Assembly (NCBI RefSeq): GCF_964199755.1
Contig: NC_133907.1
Coordinates: forward strand, 3,849,001-3,913,000
From: Larus michahellis
Taxonomy: Eukaryota > Chordata > Aves > Charadriiformes > Laridae
DNA: 64,000 nucleotides
Direction: 5' to 3'
Every line of letters begins with the position of its first letter. Within the stretch, counting starts at the first letter, position 1. Shown piece after piece: positions 23,951 through 64,000 of this stretch. The notes under the pieces are model-generated. The model made no database searches. It saw only the letters and a list, made by a program, of their open reading frames with translations, and was not told the origin of the DNA. The position numbers and the translations under genes were made by a program.

Positions 23951-26900
23951 GAAGTCTTTAGCCTGCTCCTGGGCTTTTCAACATTCCCAATAAAACACTC
24001 ACTGCTAAGGGTCTAACTCCTGGAAAACTCCTTAGGAATTTCAGGTTCTCTTTTAATACTTGTATTTTGTTTTTAGCAACAACGTCGCCGTGACCATAGC
24101 GGATAGAAGGGAAATGAGGTTTGCAGTAGCTCCCTCTTGAGAAAAATAGAAGTAAATGTGTTTTTCTTCTCTCTTGGGTAACTGTTAGGAAGGGGAGCGT
24201 TTGCATCTGAGGTGATGCTCTGGCTTCTCAGGCAGATTACACAAACTTGTTCTAAAAATCCACATAATTTAAAATCTTAAAAATCAATTAAAAATTTAAA
24301 AATATACCTATTTAGCTGTAAATAGCAACGGCCCCACAGAATTTATTCGGATCTATTAGTCAGCATTTGAAATAAAATACATTTTTAGAAAACCTGATCT
24401 ATCACATAGTCTGTCTAAAGAAATATAATGGCTTTCTGAGCTGGACAAGAGGTTTGTTTTCAGTGAGTTCCTTGACAGTTTTGTTTTAAAAATTATCAAT
24501 AAGAAAATGAGTCAACAAGGAAATTCACATACAAAATCTGCACTTGAGTAACACCGAAGTCCCTTCCCAAATATTGGGAAATTCGACTTATGGCTAGTGC
24601 TCTGTTCCTATGTCTCGGGGTCACATCATGGAAGGCCGCCTGCACAGAGATGGCAACATCTGCAGCCACATCTCCTGTTCGGAGACGTGGACTCCTTGAC
24701 GACTTGAACTCCCGCTCGGACCTGAGGCACCCAAAAACTGACTGTGGCTTCAGGTCCCAGTCTCAGGGACTGCTCCATCCTGCAGGTGGGACCATTTGCA
24801 GTATTTCTCTCCGCACCCAGACCCAGATTGTGGGAAAAAAAAAAAAAAAAAAAAAGTCCAAAGGTTTCTTGGAGACCAGATCCCAGGCTCTGGTCCAAGG
24901 CCACGGCTTCACATTCAGCACAGAGGCACCTCGAACCCAGGCTCTGTGCACACGACCACGTGTGGGCACAGGCACCCCCGCAGCACTTCAGCATGGCCTG
25001 CTGGAAATTCGGCTTTCTCATCTCCTTCAGCTCCTCTTGGTCTCCTCTGTCCACACTCGGCATTGGCTAAAACTTGTTTCTGTCCTCCAAAAAATGCAGA
25101 ACCGGATTTGGGAGGAACAGGGGAGCAAAGACCGGACCAAGAGAGGCTCAGCAGAGGGACAAAATTTGCCTAATGCTCCATTTAAAGGTCTTTATCATCG
25201 GGACTGTTTTATTAGCAAAACAAAACACACTTATTTTCTTTTAATCCAGTGATTATGACTTCTTGTGGGAGATCACCACCAGGAGTGTGTGACACAGGCA
25301 TGGGGGAATCGAGGGATTGTAAGTGAAGAAGTATTGGACTGTGATTTAGGACACGAATGAAATTATTTATGTCAATAAGCAACAAGCAGGCTCTGTTATC
25401 ATTTACGCAGGCATAAATAATTCCATGGAAATAAGGAGCATTATTTGGAGCTAATTCTGGTGCAAGTTAACCCCAAAATCCAGGTCTTTTTGCCTGTTTG
25501 AATGAGAATTGATGATTTATGGCATGGTTGTGGATGGAGGCATGTGTCAGAATTCCTTTGGAATGATGCCACAGATAAAGGTGGGATATTTCTTACACCT
25601 TCCAAATAAAATTCTCTGTGAAATTTGTAACAGCAAGACACAATCTGTGCTGCATGTATATAAAACCAGTTTTCTCTAATCGGTGATTACGGGACAAATC
25701 CAACACCTTTTAAAGGTACAAATCAGAAGATCTCTATAAACTCTGGTGTAGTAACTTGAAGAGGGAAAACACAATTCTTCCTAAAGGACGTAAAAGACTG
25801 CCGGACGTCAATCTGTGGAAAACTCACGAGGACACAGCGGAACTGCGTCTCCTTGGGACACACTCGCAGTATCTGCTTTCAAGGGTGTAACATCGTCTGG
25901 GCAGGAGAAAGGGATTTTTCAATAAGAACTAGGAAATGGACATTCAGAATAGAGCCAACAGGGCTTCAACACCAGGACACGATGCAAATTACATCCCATA
26001 AAAATTGTGCCTGTGCCTTGAAGTCCTGTTCACTTTGCCTCCTATAGTAAAACCCAGTCATGTACCTGTGCTGCAATAGGGCTGCATGTCATCATCCTCA
26101 TCTGGTTATCGGACCCTTTATATCATATCCTTCTGCGCCAAATTTCCAGCAGGCCTTGAAAAGTAATTGCAAACAAATAAGATAATAAAACTTTGCTATC
26201 TCTGACTTGGGCAAAAATTTGCAGTGAGCAGCTGGCTGGAGCAACGTTGACTTTTGCCTCACCCGATTCAATTTCCGTTCTTGTGGTCACCAGAAAACAC
26301 ACGCCACCAAGTCTGATTTGGGACCTGCTGACGTTTCTTGCCCTACCAGAAGGCATCATTTTGCAACACGCCAGGGGCAAATCTGCACAATTTGCAGCCA
26401 TTTTGCATTCAAAGATTTCTCTGTATGGAAGTCAAGGGCATCCCTGGGGTCACTCTGCACAAAGAAATCTGGAGCCAAAAAGGAGTTTGGGAGCACAAGC
26501 AGAGAGGGAAAAATTGCTGGAGGTAACAAAAAAATGGATCAAATGGGAAAGAAAGGAACTAGCATGGCTGGAAGCCTACGTTCCCTCTAAGAAAAATGTT
26601 TTCCCCTCCTGAACGGTGAAAAATGGCAGGAAAAATTGTGCAGAGCCTTTCCCCACCCCTCAATCTCACGTGAAGACCTGCGTGTTGGTCCTGAGCATTA
26701 GCAAAAAGGATGGTTTTATTTCCCACCTGCAAGCTGCCGGACTGCACCCACACCTTCCCTAAGGCCAAAATAGTCCTGGGTCTCCCCTGGTTGCTGCCTC
26801 TGGTCAAACAACCAGGAGGAGAGAAAAAGGCTGTGATTCTCCTTTCACCTCAAGCAAGTCAGTGTACAACCTCTCAAAGGCCACACCAAAATGAAATTGT

Positions 26901-28240
26901 CACCTAAATATCCTTAACAGGCTCTTGATACGACACAGGGAAAATGTGGAGAGATGGGGTTTGAAACCACAGGCACAGCCCCAGCAGAAACACACACGGG
27001 ATTTGGGCTGGAGATGCATGAGAGGGTTCAGAGGCACAATGCCAGCCACAGTGTCCCAGCCCTGGAGATGGATCCCAAACACAACTTTTCCTGACCCACC
27101 CCCTTGCAAAACCCCCCCACCAACCTATCCATGTAAAGGATCACTTTGTGACTTCGTTCTGGTCCCAAAAGAAACTTTGAGCATCACTTTTTCCCGTGCC
27201 TTCCCCCAGCTAAACGTGCTGCTGAGGTTCCTGGTAACAACACAAAGATCCTTCCAAGAGAAAGTACTTTAACAACAACGAAACGGGGCAGACTTGGACT
27301 GGCACAGCTTGCGGGCAAGCACAGGTAAGAGGCTTCTGAAAGACCATGAAGAAACGAAGAAGCACCTCTTAACTCAGCTTGAGGGACCCAAACAAAACCA
27401 AAGGATGTCCCAAGAACATGGGTGTGAGATTCTTGGCAGGGCAGAAGAAGAAAGGGAAGATTTTCACGGGGCATAGTGTGTGCAAAAGTGTTCAGGCACG
27501 ATGCAAACTGTAAGAAAAGTGCCCGCTCTGACCAACAGGGCTTCAAAAGGATGGAGCTCAGCACTTAACTCGCAGCAACGCGGGGACCACAGTGTCTCGC
27601 ATACCCCCCCTCTCCCTGTGGCCCGGTGTGGCTGTGACTCCACAGCACCGCAGCTGGCCACGAGACTGGCTTCACACCGTGGCAGCCCTCCAGAGGGGTT
27701 GCCTTTGGTTTGCCTATGCTTCCAAAGCACCTCCAGGTCCGTTGTCAACGGGAGGAGAGATAATTACATATAATACATGGTTTAAAACATAAAATTCCAG
27801 CCCCACAGTCTGTTATCCTCCTCCTCTGTCTCATTTCTCTGCCCTCTGGGTTGTCTCTCTTCTTACACTCAAGCTCGTATTTCTTAGTTTTCCAGTCTCA
27901 TAAGATGGGATAATTTCCAAACCATTCTGGTTCAGAGCAGTATCCCAACCTGTCCCACTCTGAGGCCATGTCTTCTGTTCATGCAAGTATTCCAGCCACC
28001 ATCCCCCTCCTCCAGGGGCCTATGCAACATTTCCATGTATTATACTGGAATTATTCCACCTTCCTGACAGTTAATGAAGAACCAGAAAGTAACAACCCCC
28101 CTGTAATGACACGTGACCTGAAATCTAAGCCAGAAACAGACACATGTTCATTCTGCGACCCCAAAATACCTAAAGGTGTAATTACCAGTGCCATGACATG
28201 GCAATTCCCACCTAACACTCCAAAAGCCCTGGCTGGGTGA
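23951..28240. other. Region downstream of KCNQ2: intergenic or distal 3' UTR
   Basis: No gene was recognised. A 220-codon plus-strand frame (24590-25252) runs through an A20 tract at 24835-24855 and has no domain. AT-rich stretches lie at 24240-24560 and 25180-25700. Nothing here decides between a long KCNQ2 3' UTR and intergenic DNA. Confidence 0.5.
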
Positions 28241-28578
28241 TTTATTCCTGCCCTGCACTTCTGAAAATTCCCAAGAAATGCAAATTGCCTACCCTGCACC
28301 ATGACATAATTTCACCTAATGATCTTAGAAAGAGAGTATGAAAGAAATCTGGACTTCACGGCTCCAGTTCGCTCACCACCGTGACCTCTTCCACAAATGC
28401 AGGCTTGGACCTGCTCATTCACCCCCCAGAGTAAGCTGCAAGAAAGTATCCGCCAGCTAAGGATGTCCTAGAGGGAGGAAAACCTTAGCTGTCAATCTCC
28501 TTGAGAAGTTCAACGCGTGGACAGCTGGAGTGGGCAGCTGCCAGCGCTTGGTCGTGGCTCGGTGGTTGCGAGAAGGCT
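28241..28578 (-). other. KCNQ2: Proximal KCNQ2 3' UTR with candidate poly(A) signal
   Basis: The first AATAAA downstream of the stop on the minus strand is at 28241-28246. It is followed on the transcript strand by a GU-rich stretch (ggagtgttaggtggg) at about 28206-28220, as expected for a cleavage site. This would give a 3' UTR of about 340-360 nt. Mammalian KCNQ2 transcripts have a much longer 3' UTR, so this may be only a proximal site. Further AATAAA copies on the same strand occur near 26715, 25208, 24341, 20888 and 20094. Confidence 0.45.
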
Positions 28579-63593
<35,015 letters not shown>

Positions 63594-64000
63594 CTGCAGA
63601 GGAGACACGGTGGGATGGTGGCCCCAGGTGTGCCCAGCACTACCCTGGGTTTTATAAACCTCAGCCAACACCAAGTCCTCCCTCTGTTTTCTGTGGGACG
63701 GTTCTGACATTCCGCCTTTTCCTTGATTTGAGACATGACAAATTCGGGGCGGTACCACGATACTCCGGACGATGTGAGCCCGGGTAAAAGTGCTGTGGGT
63801 CCCAGGCGTTCGCTGCCAGGGTGAGGTCAGGGATCAAATGGGTGTTGTCGCACGTCAGGGAGTTAAAAAAATTTGGAGAGAGAGGAGCAGGGGAATGTCA
63901 AATGACTCTAATTTCAAATCACCAAGGCCAGCCTTCTGCGCAGACATCTGTTATCGTGAAGAAAATGCTCCCAATGGTAACTTTATATCAGTATGAATAA
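63594..64000 (-). other. KCNQ2: KCNQ2 intron upstream of the helix A exon (partial)
   Basis: This intron runs off the right edge. Its acceptor is a good one (pyrimidine-rich stretch then CTGCAG, with AG at 63594-63595 read on the minus strand). The preceding exon, which in KCNQ2 encodes the post-S6 segment ending in an AAGLIQ-like sequence, was looked for and is not in these 400 bases. Confidence 0.8.

Noticed and set aside
24590..25252. 220-codon plus-strand open frame
   Set aside because: It passes through an A20 tract giving a lysine run. There is no domain, and all three plus frames are open over the same stretch, indicating composition rather than coding.

Overview
This window is vertebrate nuclear DNA, most probably from a bird. 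It holds small exons separated by kilobase-scale introns with GT/AG splice sites. Three fragments match the 3' part of CR1 LINEs, the commonest retroelement of birds and other sauropsids. A crocodilian or turtle cannot be excluded from the sequence alone.

One gene is recognisable: the C-terminal half of KCNQ2 (Kv7.2, the neuronal M-current potassium channel subunit) on the minus strand. Ten coding exons run from 63593 down to the stop codon at 28579. Every junction keeps frame, and the exons join to 1587 nt (528 codons plus stop if all cassettes are kept, 490 without them). They encode the cytoplasmic tail: calmodulin-binding helix A, a long alternatively spliced A-B linker, helices B, C and D, and the distal tail with the ankyrin-G anchoring motif. 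The six transmembrane segments and pore lie beyond the right edge. Three cassette exons (30, 30 and 54 nt) are too short to show as ORFs. They were located by splice sites, phase and resemblance to mammalian KCNQ2 isoforms, and all three interrupt the same codon phase so that they can be skipped independently. One intron, after the helix B/C exon, appears to use a GC donor.

Left of KCNQ2 (1-28240) no protein gene can be supported. This part holds three CR1 fragments, several short tandem repeats, a GC-rich cluster next to a CR1 tail (about 14.7-15.0 kb), an AT-rich repeat-free tract with scattered CpGs (about 18.2-21.0 kb) that could be a distal 3' UTR or noncoding transcript, and a dense CpG island (about 23.56-23.95 kb) with no identified gene. 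In mammals CHRNA4 lies on this side of KCNQ2, but none of its exons could be recognised here.

The KCNQ2 introns are mostly unremarkable, with many long A/T homopolymers, one G15 run and a UG-rich element just downstream of one microexon. No tRNA, rRNA, CRISPR, viral or bacterial feature was seen.
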